Assembly: GCA_964638875.1 (NCBI GenBank)
Contig: CAZXBL010000006.1
Location: 1-31,195, forward strand
Source: JALRHH01 sp964638875
Lineage (GTDB): Bacteria; Patescibacteriota; Saccharimonadia; Saccharimonadales; JALRHH01
Direction: 5' to 3'
Length of the DNA: 31,195 nt
Under the pieces are notes generated by a model, which ran no database searches, had not been told where the DNA came from, and saw nothing but the letters and a program-made list of their open reading frames with translations. Below are positions 14,658 to 23,227 of this stretch, in pieces (position 1 is the stretch's first letter; each line of letters opens with the position of its first letter). Position numbers and translations under genes: made by a program.

Positions 14658-16425
14658 ATTCCTCAATAAATCCGCCTGACTGGTGCGCCCATAACTTGGC
14701 GTACAGACCATTTTTTGCCAGAAGGTCGCTGTGGCTTCCATCTTCGATGATCTTGCCTCCATCAAGTACTAAGATCCTATCCATTTTCTGTATAGTACTG
14801 AGCCGGTGCGCGATAACGATTGCAGTCTTATGCTCTAAGAGCTTCCATAGCGCTTCCTGCACAAGTTTCTCACTCTCACTATCTAGGGCACTAGTTGCTT
14901 CGTCTAGAACGAGTAACGGAGCGTCCTTAAGCATCGCCCGGGCAATCGTTACTCTTTGCCGTTGCCCACCTGATAGTTTTACCCCGCGCTCACCCACAAT
15001 GGTGTCATAGCCGTTGGGTAATGCCATTATGAAATCATGCGCATTAGCAATTCGCGCTGCCTTTTTAACTTGCTCGGGGGTGGCTTTAGGTTGGGCATAG
15101 GCTATGTTTTCGAATACTGACCTATGGAATAAAAGTGGTTCTTGGGGAACGTATGATATTGCTTTGCGCAGGCTCTTTTGAGTAACCTTGGCAATATTTT
15201 GCCCATCAATGCATATTTCACCTGCCTGTATGTCGTCAAAGCGCATTAATAATCGGGTAAGAGTACTTTTACCCCCTCCACTTGGGCCAACAAGACCAAC
15301 TTTTTGTCCGGATGGGATTGAAATGTCCAATTTAGAGAAAATATCTTTGTCGCTCATATCATCCTGATACTTAAACTGCATGCCATTGATGTCTATGGAC
15401 CCACTCTGTATTTGTAGCCTGGACGCATATGGTGCATCCACGATTTCTGGCCTTTTGCGAATAATCTCAGTCATTGGCGATGCAGCAAGTAGCGCATCAT
15501 CAATTGTCCTTAGAACTATTGATACCTCAAATAAGCGATTTGCAACCGTGGTAGCAAAAGCAAAACCAAAGATACCTACACCAATCAATGCTGGATCGCG
15601 CTGAGCAGTGTATACAATGGATAATACGAAGCCAATCTGTAGCACCCAGAGTATGACAATGCGGTTATTGCCTTGCAGAGCAGCCATAGACCAATCTCTC
15701 ACTCTCATGTCGAGAAGTTTTGATCCATATGTATGGTGTTGTGATAACTCCGCCTTTTCATTTGCAAAAGTCTTAACCGTTTGTGCGTTTAGAATCGTAT
15801 CGGCAATGTGAGAAGTGGTTTGTTTTCTTACTTTCAGACGATTCTGGCGTAACCCAAATCGTGTGCGACTATCATGAATAGCACCTCCGATGGCTAGAGC
15901 AGACATCAAAATGACGAAGATGCCCAGAATAAACGACTGCGCCGTAATAAATACAGATCCTACGATCATAATTACGATAAACGGACCTATTTGTAGGACA
16001 GCAGCACCTGCGATCTTGTTGTATGCCTCGCCATAGTCAATTACATCAGAGACTAATTTGCCGCCGACATTATCATTATGAAAGCCAACACTTCTTTGCA
16101 GGATGGTATCAAACGCTTTTTCTTCCAAAAGAGCCATAGTTTTCGCCTGATGTTGCATAGCGAGCGTAAAACCGATTCTGTTGAAGAGTACGCCAATCAC
16201 AACGGCGATCACAAAAGAGATAATATATTGAGTTGGGTCAGAGCCAACTGCAAGGCTGCCAATCACGCGACCAATAAAGAGTGGTGCGACGGCGAACATC
16301 AATACGGCGCCGAGCGGTGCTAGGAGTGACTTGCAAAATAACCACTTATTCTGCATAGCAGCCCACCAGAACAACTTTATTGTTGCTTTGTCGTAGGAGG
16401 GCAGTTGTTTACGTTTCTTCAGCAT
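14656..16425 (-). CDS. ABC exporter subunit (fused TMD-NBD), second of a tandem pair
   Basis: This 589-residue half-transporter has about six TM helices (first 330 residues) and an ATPase domain: Walker A GPSGGGKST at about 380-388, Q-loop YVPQEP, signature LSGGQRQRV, Walker B LLVLDEATSALD with catalytic Glu, and H-loop IAHRLSTI. The frame is open to 16482, but the ATG at 16425 is one base after the upstream gene's stop and has a GAGGA ribosome site 6 nt upstream, so I chose it. It probably pairs with the upstream paralogue to export a lipid, peptide or drug; the substrate is unknown. Both members keep a complete ATPase site. Confidence 0.93.
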   Translation of the reverse strand: MLKKRKQLPSYDKATIKLFWWAAMQNKWLFCKSLLAPLGAVLMFAVAPLFIGRVIGSLAVGSDPTQYIISFVIAVVIGVLFNRIGFTLAMQHQAKTMALLEEKAFDTILQRSVGFHNDNVGGKLVSDVIDYGEAYNKIAGAAVLQIGPFIVIMIVGSVFITAQSFILGIFVILMSALAIGGAIHDSRTRFGLRQNRLKVRKQTTSHIADTILNAQTVKTFANEKAELSQHHTYGSKLLDMRVRDWSMAALQGNNRIVILWVLQIGFVLSIVYTAQRDPALIGVGIFGFAFATTVANRLFEVSIVLRTIDDALLAASPMTEIIRKRPEIVDAPYASRLQIQSGSIDINGMQFKYQDDMSDKDIFSKLDISIPSGQKVGLVGPSGGGKSTLTRLLMRFDDIQAGEICIDGQNIAKVTQKSLRKAISYVPQEPLLFHRSVFENIAYAQPKATPEQVKKAARIANAHDFIMALPNGYDTIVGERGVKLSGGQRQRVTIARAMLKDAPLLVLDEATSALDSESEKLVQEALWKLLEHKTAIVIAHRLSTIQKMDRILVLDGGKIIEDGSHSDLLAKNGLYAKLWAHQSGGFIEE

Positions 16426-16426
16426 A

Positions 16427-18226
16427 TTAGTCCTCGATAAATCCGCCTGATTGGTGTGCCCAAAGTTTAGCATATGCACCACCTTTGGCGATTAGCTCTT
16501 TGTGGCCGCCTTGTTCGATGATCTTGCCTTCGTCCATGACGATAATTCGATCCATCTTCTGGATAGTACTTAAGCGATGAGCAATAACAATGGCAGTTCG
16601 GTTCTCAATCAGCTTCCATAGTGCATCTTGGATCAGAGCCTCGCTTTCACTATCGAGAGCGCTCGTTGCTTCATCGAGTATTAACAAAGGAGCATCTTTG
16701 ATCATTGCACGCGCAATCGCCACGCGTTGACGCTGACCACCAGATAATTTGACACCTCTTTCACCTACCATTGTTTTGTAGCCCTCAGGTAGCTGTTGAA
16801 TAAACTCATCAGCATGCGCAAGCTTTGCAGTCGATACTATTTCCTCCTGAGTTGCGCCGGGGCGACCATATGCAATGTTATCGCTGATTGATCGGTGAAA
16901 CATTACTGGTTCTTGGGGGACTGTGCTTATAGATTGTCGCAGACTTTTTTGCGTAACGTCCGCAATGTTCTGGCCGTCAATAAGAATCTCACCATAGTTT
17001 ATATCCATGAAACGCTGTAGTAACTTCGTGATAGTTGTTTTGCCGCTACCAGAGTGACCTACTAGCCCAATACTCTCACCAGGCAGAATGTGAAGGTTAA
17101 AATTCGTGAACACGGGGCGCTCTTTATCATCTTGATACGCGAAGGTGACATCTTTGAAATGTATGTCTGCAGGACCGACAACAAGTTCATTCGAACTTCT
17201 GTCTTTAATCGCTGGTTCTACTACTAGATATTCAGTGAATTGTGCGGCTTCAGTGAGACTCGTCTCTATATTTCGGTAAATTTGGTTAAAGTTAAAGAAA
17301 GCTCGAGTTGCCGAACTAAAGAACCCAAAGGTTACTAAAATTGCTTCTGTTGACAGGTTGCCTGTTTGCTTACCGATCAGAATTACAGCAACCAGCCCAA
17401 AGACGTTTGTTAGAACGTAGAGTGGTGAAACAATCATATCGACTACATTGGTCTGATAGTCCCATGATCGTCTGGCTTTTGTAATGAAATCGTCGACATT
17501 TTTCTTGTGAGTCGAAAGCTCTGCTGATTCGTGTGCAAAACTACGCACGGCGGCAGCATTTCCGATAACATCAGCTATGTGCCCTGTAAGATGTGTGCTT
17601 GCCTGCTCTCTGATTTTGACGAGACGCCGCCGTTCTTTAATAAAAGGGGTCGCTACGATAAAACCAAAGACGAGCATGCCGATCAGAATCAGCGAGATAA
17701 ATGGAGAGTACGTACAGAGCACAATGGCCGCAAAGATGATCGGTATAACATTGGGTGCAATTTCAAAAGCGAGGGTACCGTAGAATCGTTCGTAGTTACG
17801 CGCATATGCACCCACATTCTTTGTAAGTGAACCAGCAAAGTTATTGTTAAAGAAATCGGTATCTTTGTTTAATAGGTGCTCCATTGCGTTCTCATAAAGT
17901 GCACGAATAGCTCGGGATGAGTTAATAGCTTCTATTTTATACGCGAGCCTCCATAGCATCTCACCAAGAAACCACACACTTCCAATCACTAATACGTATA
18001 GCATTAAGGAGCTAATGCTGACGTCATGGTTTGTTGCTATGCGAGATACAAGTTTTGCTAATACATACGTTGGGACAAAGAATACAAAAATACTACCAAT
18101 TCCAGTTAGTAGGATAGAGCTGTACGCAAAGCGCCAGTTGTGATTAGTCTGTTCGATGTAGTGCTTTAAAGCCAACCTGGCAGCACGGTCCCGAACTTTT
18201 TCGGTTTTTCTAAATTTTTTGACCAT
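16427..18226 (-). CDS. ABC exporter subunit (fused TMD-NBD), first of a tandem pair
   Basis: This 599-residue half-transporter has the same layout as its downstream neighbour. A basic N-terminus (VKKFRKTEKVRDRAARLALKHY) precedes the six-helix membrane domain. The ATPase domain has Walker A GHSGSGKTT, Q-loop TVPQEP, signature LSGGQRQRVAIA, Walker B LLILDEATSALD and H-loop IAHRLSTI, so both consensus sites of the presumed heterodimer look active. It shares the unusual C-terminal tail YAKLWAHQSGGFIE(D/E) with its neighbour, indicating tandem duplication. A TATAAT (18253-18248) lies 21 nt upstream of the ATG, with an AAGGA in between. Confidence 0.93.
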   Translation of the reverse strand: MVKKFRKTEKVRDRAARLALKHYIEQTNHNWRFAYSSILLTGIGSIFVFFVPTYVLAKLVSRIATNHDVSISSLMLYVLVIGSVWFLGEMLWRLAYKIEAINSSRAIRALYENAMEHLLNKDTDFFNNNFAGSLTKNVGAYARNYERFYGTLAFEIAPNVIPIIFAAIVLCTYSPFISLILIGMLVFGFIVATPFIKERRRLVKIREQASTHLTGHIADVIGNAAAVRSFAHESAELSTHKKNVDDFITKARRSWDYQTNVVDMIVSPLYVLTNVFGLVAVILIGKQTGNLSTEAILVTFGFFSSATRAFFNFNQIYRNIETSLTEAAQFTEYLVVEPAIKDRSSNELVVGPADIHFKDVTFAYQDDKERPVFTNFNLHILPGESIGLVGHSGSGKTTITKLLQRFMDINYGEILIDGQNIADVTQKSLRQSISTVPQEPVMFHRSISDNIAYGRPGATQEEIVSTAKLAHADEFIQQLPEGYKTMVGERGVKLSGGQRQRVAIARAMIKDAPLLILDEATSALDSESEALIQDALWKLIENRTAIVIAHRLSTIQKMDRIIVMDEGKIIEQGGHKELIAKGGAYAKLWAHQSGGFIED

Positions 18227-18247
18227 AGTAAGGCTTCCTTAAGCCAA

Positions 18248-18253
18248 ATTATA
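18248..18253 (-). promoter_or_regulatory. -10 box of the ABC transporter operon
   Basis: TATAAT reads on the minus strand at 18253-18248; the leader to the ATG at 18226 is about 15 nt and contains AAGGA and a small GGCTT/AAGCC hairpin (18231-18244 on the plus strand). No clear -35 is seen. The remaining bases to 18451 show no gene or recognisable RNA. Confidence 0.45.
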
Positions 18254-18451
18254 CTAGTAAATTAGTTAAGTTTATATTGGTTTAATTTGTTGCTGCTGGC
18301 TCACGCTGCCAGTTTGGTACAAGTTCTAAAGTAATTAAAGAGATGTGGAGCGGGCTGATGGTATTTTTTGCTCGGTCGTTATCTGAATTAACATGTAGTC
18401 GCCCTTTCCTTTATGTAGTATTAGTTACAATTATATCACATCTGTCAAGGA

Positions 18452-18736
18452 TCATTTATATAGTAAAATACCCACTACAGTCATTGACTGCATTGTCACC
18501 CAAATAATTTGGCCGATCCAGATAGGCCGAAGTTTGAAAACGATGCCATAAGCAAGAAAAATTATTCCAAATGCTAGGTAACCAATCCAGGTTAGAAGTG
18601 AAACATCTTCTGCGCTGCGACTAGTATAAATCGCAATAATCTGTGGCAGAGTAATCAGTGGTTGCGCAATACCGGCAACTAATGCAAAGGCCTCGACGCG
18701 ATGTTTTTGCTGATCAGAAATCGGCTGCTTTATCAT
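18452..18736 (-). CDS. SemiSWEET/PQ-loop sugar transporter
   Basis: This 94-residue protein has three predicted TM helices, the size and topology of a SemiSWEET half-transporter, which works as a homodimer to move small sugars down their gradient. The PQ-loop motif is clear: IAQPLITLPQIIAIYTSRSAEDVSLLTW. The start overlaps the stop of the HExxH gene by four bases (ATGA at 18736-18733), so the two are translationally coupled. Confidence 0.85.
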   Translation of the reverse strand: MIKQPISDQQKHRVEAFALVAGIAQPLITLPQIIAIYTSRSAEDVSLLTWIGYLAFGIIFLAYGIVFKLRPIWIGQIIWVTMQSMTVVGILLYK

Positions 18737-19359
18737 CTCGAGGCTTTGGATAACTGTTTATATTGATCTCGCAGCTTTTTAACTAAGTCACCGTAGTCAT
18801 GGGTGTCTACGTATCCCCAGGACATGGCATAAGCTTCATTTTTCTTGACTGACGCTACATCATGTTTATAACGCTTTTCTGACTCGAGGAGATCTAAGTA
18901 CACGGATTTGTGCACAGCATGTACGGGTATGTGTACTAATGTTGTCCACGAATGACTCTTACCGAAAAGTTTTTCCCATTCTGGTATCAGGAAGTGATCG
19001 TAGGGCAGAGCTGTATTGTCGGTAAATAATCTGTGCAAGAGCTCGTGAGTTAGGTTGTCTACGAATGCTTCGTCATTGAACATCACGCCCAATACCATAG
19101 GATCGCTAAATGCATAAAACCAAGGGGCGATATAGACATCAATAATATCTTGCCGGAATTCCAGTTCCAATGCTTCACAGATATGTGTAAGGATCTTCTT
19201 TTCTACTGGCTTCCAGGCGTCCTGGTATTGCTTAACTTTTTTGGTCATCCATTCATCGTCGGCAAGGGTAGTGTCTTTGCCCCATAATTCATGCAGATGC
19301 TTGGATGCGTTTTCACGAAGCAGGTAAGCATCTCTGATACGTATTTCTGGCAGTTTCAT
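18733..19359 (-). CDS. unknown protein with an HELLH zinc-peptidase-like motif
   Basis: This 208-residue soluble protein has a single HExxH at residues 105-109 (NLTHELLHRLF) within a helix preceded by a beta-like segment, as in minimal gluzincin metallopeptidases. A downstream Glu or His (DHFLIPEWEKLFG) could supply the third ligand, but that is a guess. No signal peptide is present, so it would act in the cytoplasm. I cannot place it in a named family. It is the first gene of a two-gene operon with the SemiSWEET transporter, and divergent from trhO across 47 bp. A TGT-TACGAT extended -10 lies 6 nt before its ATG. Confidence 0.75.
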   Translation of the reverse strand: MKLPEIRIRDAYLLRENASKHLHELWGKDTTLADDEWMTKKVKQYQDAWKPVEKKILTHICEALELEFRQDIIDVYIAPWFYAFSDPMVLGVMFNDEAFVDNLTHELLHRLFTDNTALPYDHFLIPEWEKLFGKSHSWTTLVHIPVHAVHKSVYLDLLESEKRYKHDVASVKKNEAYAMSWGYVDTHDYGDLVKKLRDQYKQLSKASR

Positions 19360-19365
19360 AGAGCT

Positions 19366-19374
19366 ATCGTAACA
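19366..19374 (-). promoter_or_regulatory. extended -10 of the HELLH gene
   Basis: The minus strand reads TGT followed by TACGAT, ending 6 nt before the ATG at 19359. It shares the 47-bp spacer with the trhO promoter, so both divergent mRNAs would be leaderless. Confidence 0.35.
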
Positions 19375-19389
19375 TAGATAACAGGGGTG

Positions 19390-19398
19390 TGGTATAAT
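19390..19398 (+). promoter_or_regulatory. extended -10 of trhO
   Basis: TGG followed by TATAAT (19393-19398) is an extended -10 ending 8 nt before the ATG at 19407. No Shine-Dalgarno is present; a leaderless mRNA is expected. Confidence 0.55.
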
Positions 19399-19406
19399 AT
19401 TTGGCG

Positions 19407-20309
19407 ATGCAGAAAATCCTTCTTTACTACAAATTTACGCCAATTAGTGATCCAGAAGCTATTAAACTTTGGCAGAAAACACTTTGCGAGAGCTTGAATT
19501 TACATGGCCGCATACTAGTGAGTGAACATGGTTTAAACGGTACAGTCGGTGGTGATATTGATGATCTCAAGACTTATGCGAAAGCTACCAAGGCATATCC
19601 GGGCTTTAAAGGCATGGCCTTCAAGTGGAGTGAGGGCGGGCGCGAAGATTTCCCCCGCATGAGTGTAAAGGCACGCAAAGAAATTGTAGGCTTTCATGTG
19701 CCAGAAGAAATTAAGGTAGATGAAAAAGGTGTGGTAAACGGCGGAAAGCATCTAAAGCCACAACAAGTGCATGAACTTGTTGAACAGTTTGGTGATGATG
19801 TGGTGTTTTTCGATGGCCGCAACGCGCACGAGGCAAAAATCGGTAAGTTCAAAAACGCCGTGGTGCCTGATACCAATACTTCGCGTGACTTTGTCCCTGA
19901 ACTGGAAAGTGGCAAATATGATGATCTGAAAGACAAAAAAGTGGTTACATATTGTACCGGTGGTATTCGCTGCGAAATCCTTAGTAGTCTAATGAAAAAT
20001 CGTGGGTTCAAGGACGTTTACCAGATCGAAGGTGGTATCGTGAAGTACGGTGAAGCATATGGTGACGACGGGTTATGGGAAGGTAGCCTCCGGGTCTTTG
20101 ATGACCGTATGAAAGTCGATTTTTCTGATCACGCTAAAACTATCGGTGTCTGTACACATTGCCAAAATAAAACCAGCAACTTTGAAAACTGTTTGCTAAA
20201 AAGTTGTAATGACTTAGTTCTGATTTGTGAAGAATGCGTCCTGAATGCAGACCTCCTCTACCATAGTGATGCTTGCCGCGAAACCGCTCTCGCTGAGGTG
20301 GCCGCATGA
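19407..20309 (+). CDS. trhO: tRNA uridine-34 hydroxylase TrhO (rhodanese-like, YceA)
   Basis: This 300-residue protein catalyses oxygen-dependent 5-hydroxylation of wobble uridine in some tRNAs, the first step toward 5-methoxy- or 5-carboxymethoxy-uridine. It has the N-terminal UPF0176-type domain (about 1-95, with GRILVSEHGLNGTVGG and GREDFPRMSVKARKEIV) and a rhodanese domain with catalytic-loop CTGGIRCE (Cys183, Cys189), followed by a Cys-rich tail (CTHCQNK, C-x-C-x patterns) likely binding zinc. An upstream TTG in frame exists at 19401, but the ATG at 19407 fits the promoter. It is followed by two genes with ATGA overlaps. Confidence 0.93.
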   Translation: MQKILLYYKFTPISDPEAIKLWQKTLCESLNLHGRILVSEHGLNGTVGGDIDDLKTYAKATKAYPGFKGMAFKWSEGGREDFPRMSVKARKEIVGFHVPEEIKVDEKGVVNGGKHLKPQQVHELVEQFGDDVVFFDGRNAHEAKIGKFKNAVVPDTNTSRDFVPELESGKYDDLKDKKVVTYCTGGIRCEILSSLMKNRGFKDVYQIEGGIVKYGEAYGDDGLWEGSLRVFDDRMKVDFSDHAKTIGVCTHCQNKTSNFENCLLKSCNDLVLICEECVLNADLLYHSDACRETALAEVAA

Positions 20310-20620
20310 TTCAGCAGCTGCGCATCTACACGATTAATCCTGATTTGAGAGAGCAGTTTCACGTACGATTCAAGGACCACGCCATGCGTATTATGAAGTC
20401 ATACGACTTTCACATTTTGGATATGTGGGAGAGCGAAACTGACGGGAAAGTTGAGTTTGTGTACATTCTGGAATGGACAGATGAAGAAAATTTAAAGGCT
20501 CAATGGGAAAAGTTCATGGCAGATCCAGAGTGGAATGAAATTAAGCGACAGACCGCAGAGACTATGGGTGAGATGGTTATTGGTAAAGAAGAGCGAATTC
20601 TGAAGAGGATATTAACATGA
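20306..20620 (+). CDS. NIPSNAP-like small protein
   Basis: This 104-residue protein has the dimeric alpha/beta-barrel pattern of the NIPSNAP family: QQLRIYTINPDLREQFHVRFKDHAMRIMKSYDFHILDMW followed by FVYILEWTDEENLKAQWEKFMADPEWNEIKRQT. Such proteins are small ligand-binding or dehydratase-like folds of unclear function. It overlaps trhO by four bases and the next gene by four bases. Confidence 0.75.
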   Translation: MIQQLRIYTINPDLREQFHVRFKDHAMRIMKSYDFHILDMWESETDGKVEFVYILEWTDEENLKAQWEKFMADPEWNEIKRQTAETMGEMVIGKEERILKRILT

Positions 20621-20934
20621 CCACCCCTGAATTCAGGACAGAATTCGTTGAGCAAATTACCAGGTTCTTTGGCGAAAGACTGGACGAGCTGAGTACACGT
20701 GAACGAGCGCATGCAGCGGCAGTGGTAGGTAATACAGTCGTGACACTAGCATTTAATCAGGGCAATGTGTTTTCTACCGAAGGCATATCTTCAACGCTAC
20801 AAGGCCTCAACCCCAATGTGAATGCCGTGATAGAAGCTCTTGTTTTTGATGATTCAATTGAGCTACTCCATGACCAAAGTAGGAGAATATGCACAGTCAT
20901 TCGGGGTGCGTTAAGCGGGGAAGCCTCCTGCTAA
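20617..20934 (+). CDS. unknown 105-residue protein, third gene of the trhO operon
   Basis: I do not recognise this protein. It is helical and soluble, with a basic-acidic first helix (EFRTEFVEQITRFFGERLDEL), a hydrophobic middle and two Cys residues late in the chain (RRICTVIRG and the final residue). The ATGA overlap with the preceding gene supports the start and coupling. It ends at a TAA whose last bases overlap the TAG of the opposing DUF1801 gene by four bases. Confidence 0.65.
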   Translation: MTTPEFRTEFVEQITRFFGERLDELSTRERAHAAAVVGNTVVTLAFNQGNVFSTEGISSTLQGLNPNVNAVIEALVFDDSIELLHDQSRRICTVIRGALSGEASC

Positions 20935-21290
20935 GCTAAAAGTTCTGCTTTAAAGGCCGTCATAGCGGCTATGAGGTCGTAGGGAATTGGTTGGTCCAAG
21001 GGAAATTGGACAGAGCCTTTGCCTCGCTTGTATTTGGATAGCGCTTTTTCGAATTCTACATGGCCATCAGGAGTTGCATAAAAACCGATGTGGTGAGGAT
21101 AGGCACCAAAGTAGACAAGTGGTTTGCCATTTTGTTTATATGCAGGTATTCCGTAAGAAATGCTTTCCATTGCTGTGGGCGCGTTTTCTTTTACGATGCT
21201 ACGGACTTGTCGCAAGATGTCTTGTGCCCCAGCATCCGCCTTGGCAATGTATTCATCAACATCTTTATACTGGGCGTTGCCGGTATTCAT
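20931..21290 (-). CDS. DUF1801 / YdhG-like protein
   Basis: This 119-residue protein matches the DUF1801 fold: DVDEYIAKADAGAQDILRQVRSIVKENAPTAMESISYGIPAYKQNGKPLVYFGAYPHHIGFYATPDG. Related proteins have been described as iron chaperones (frataxin-like YdhG) in Bacillus, but a role here is unproven. The frame is open to 21341, but the ATG at 21290 overlaps the upstream TAA as TAATG and starts just before the conserved fold. It is the downstream member of a two-gene pair. Confidence 0.8.
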   Translation of the reverse strand: MNTGNAQYKDVDEYIAKADAGAQDILRQVRSIVKENAPTAMESISYGIPAYKQNGKPLVYFGAYPHHIGFYATPDGHVEFEKALSKYKRGKGSVQFPLDQPIPYDLIAAMTAFKAELLA

Positions 21291-21679
21291 TACAGTTTCT
21301 CTAGTTTCCCTTTGTGTTTGATAATATCGCGATAGTTCCACTGGATAGTCTTGGACTTTTCAAGGTAGCGTGCGATGTCATTCGTGTCCACTTGGTCAGC
21401 TGAAGTGTAGTCAATATGTGCATCTTTGAACTTGCCGGAACCGGGCTCTAGACTACCTTCGTCAAAATCAGCACCACTCCAGAACATCAGTCGGACACTG
21501 TTTTTCAGCTTGCTGTAGCCCGCAGTAGGATTGCCATCCAGAAACCAGACGGGCGCTCCGTGCCAGTTCTTGCTGGTAGCTTCGGGTAGTGCTTTATCGA
21601 TTTCTTGGCGGAGTAGGTCACAGATGGCTTTGTCGTCCTCTGACAAACCATTGTTGTAAGTTGCAATTTCATCATTCAT
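21290..21679 (-). CDS. DUF1801-family protein
   Basis: This 129-residue protein begins MNDEIATYNNGLSEDDKAICDLLRQEIDKALPEA, followed by KNWHGAPVWFLDGNPTAGYSKLKNSVRLMFWSGADFDE, the DUF1801 pattern. The ATG at 21679 was chosen over an in-frame upstream ATG at 21793, which lies inside uvrC, because a TATACT -10 ends 7 nt before 21679. It is divergent from uvrC across only 40 bp and is followed by a second DUF1801-like gene. Confidence 0.8.
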   Translation of the reverse strand: MNDEIATYNNGLSEDDKAICDLLRQEIDKALPEATSKNWHGAPVWFLDGNPTAGYSKLKNSVRLMFWSGADFDEGSLEPGSGKFKDAHIDYTSADQVDTNDIARYLEKSKTIQWNYRDIIKHKGKLEKL

Positions 21680-21686
21680 ATCATCA

Positions 21687-21692
21687 AGTATA
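21687..21692 (-). promoter_or_regulatory. -10 of the DUF1801 pair
   Basis: TATACT on the minus strand at 21692-21687, 7 nt before the ATG at 21679. It lies back-to-back with the uvrC -10 inside a 40-bp spacer. Confidence 0.4.
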
Positions 21693-21707
21693 CGCCAATC
21701 GGCGGTA

Positions 21708-21713
21708 TATAAT
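21708..21713 (+). promoter_or_regulatory. -10 of uvrC
   Basis: TATAAT at 21708-21713 ends 6 nt before the GTG start at 21720. No good -35 is seen. A leaderless GTG start is implied. Confidence 0.5.
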
Positions 21714-21719
21714 GTAGCA

Positions 21720-23225
21720 GTGAATAAGACTTTAGAGGAAAAACTGAAGACATTGCCCAAGGAACCCGGTGTATATTTCCATAAGGATAGCAAAGGGCAG
21801 ATTATTTATGTCGGCAAAGCCGCGCGGCTGAATAACCGCGTGCGACAGTATTTCCAAAAATCACGTGCCCGTGATCCAAAGACTGAAGCATTAGTTGCCG
21901 AGATTCATGACACTGACTGGATGGTAGTAGAAAGCGAGCTGGAGGCACTGTTTCTTGAGGCAGAAATGATCCGCCGCTACATGCCGCGCTACAATATATT
22001 GCTTCGTGACGATAAATCGATGAGTTATATCAGGATTGATTACGACAGTGACTTTCCGACAGTGACGACAACCCGACGTCCAATGGATGACGGCGCGCGT
22101 TATTTTGGACCATATCTCAGCACATTATCGGTCCGAAAGGCGTTAAAGTATCTACGCCGAGTTTTTCCGTTTGCCGTAAAAAAGAATGCTCAGCAAAAAC
22201 GGGCTTCACTGTATTATCACCTTGGCCTTGATCCAGGATTAGAAGAGGGCCGGACGAGTCTGGAAGATTATAGGGCTAATTTACGCAAGCTGATGCTCGT
22301 TATTGAAGGCAAACGGACAAGTATTTTAAAAGAGCTAGAACGCGACATGAGGCGACTCGCCAAAGAATCTAAATTTGAAGAGGCTGCAAAGGTACGCAAT
22401 CAAGTATTTGCACTGCAGCGTCTTGGGCAACAAGTTATTTTCAGCGATAAAGAATTCATGGATATCAGTAAAGACCACGCCCTAACTGAATTAGTGGATT
22501 TATTAAAACTGCCAAACTACCCGCGCCGTATAGAAGGCTACGATATTAGTCATATGCAGGGGACTGATGTAGTCGCGAGTATGGTGGTGTTCACGAATGG
22601 TGTTAGTGACAAGGGACAGTATCGCAAGTTTAAAACTAAAATTAACCACAATAATGATTTTTATAATATGAACGAAACTATCAAACGGCGTTTGTCCGAG
22701 AAAAATGTGAAAGCGTGGGGCAAGCCTGACCTGATGTTGATTGATGGTGGTAAAGGACAACTGGACGCAGCATTGAAGGCAAGGGATGAATTAGGGCACA
22801 AAATGCCGTTCATCGGGCTTGCGAAACGTGAAGAGCAGATTGTAGTCAGTCTGGATCGCTCAAATGTGACAATTGATCTTGATGTTGTCCAGAAGCTGGG
22901 TGGTTTTATAAGTCAAACTGAATCGTTTACGCTGATAAATTTGCCCCACAACACAAACGTCGTAAAGCTATTGCAGCGTATACGCGATGAATCACACCGC
23001 TTCGCTGTCAGCTACCACTCTGTACTCAAAGCCAAACGTCAAACAGCCAGCTTACTAGATGAAATCCCAACGATAGGTCCAGAAACTCGCAGAAAGTTGC
23101 TTCGAACATTTGGCAGTGTCAGGGGTGTAATCCAGGCACGTGACATAGAACTGCAAAAACTCGTAGGCGAAAAGAAAGCAATAATCCTCCGCCAATACCT
23201 CCGCCCCCACCGCAAGAACGATTAG
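21720..23225 (+). CDS. uvrC: Excinuclease ABC subunit C (UvrC)
   Basis: This 501-residue dual-incision nuclease of nucleotide excision repair is shorter than the E. coli form (610). The N-terminal GIY-YIG nuclease (about 1-90) shows GVYFHKDSKGQIIYVGKAARLNNRVRQYF; a UVR helix pair (FEEAAKVRNQVFALQ) follows; the C-terminal RNase H-like nuclease has RIEGYDISHMQGTDVVASMVVF and DLMLIDGGKGQLDAA; one helix-hairpin-helix pair (LLDEIPTIGPETRRKLLRTFGSVRGVIQA) ends the protein. The GTG at 21720 immediately precedes the conserved start and fits the promoter position. Confidence 0.96.
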   Translation: MNKTLEEKLKTLPKEPGVYFHKDSKGQIIYVGKAARLNNRVRQYFQKSRARDPKTEALVAEIHDTDWMVVESELEALFLEAEMIRRYMPRYNILLRDDKSMSYIRIDYDSDFPTVTTTRRPMDDGARYFGPYLSTLSVRKALKYLRRVFPFAVKKNAQQKRASLYYHLGLDPGLEEGRTSLEDYRANLRKLMLVIEGKRTSILKELERDMRRLAKESKFEEAAKVRNQVFALQRLGQQVIFSDKEFMDISKDHALTELVDLLKLPNYPRRIEGYDISHMQGTDVVASMVVFTNGVSDKGQYRKFKTKINHNNDFYNMNETIKRRLSEKNVKAWGKPDLMLIDGGKGQLDAALKARDELGHKMPFIGLAKREEQIVVSLDRSNVTIDLDVVQKLGGFISQTESFTLINLPHNTNVVKLLQRIRDESHRFAVSYHSVLKAKRQTASLLDEIPTIGPETRRKLLRTFGSVRGVIQARDIELQKLVGEKKAIILRQYLRPHRKND

Positions 23226-23227
23226 TG

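Noticed and set aside
18254..18451. possible small RNA or SRP RNA between the ABC and SemiSWEET genes
   Set aside because: Only short imperfect stems are visible, and the GGAAGCAG-type SRP loop is absent.
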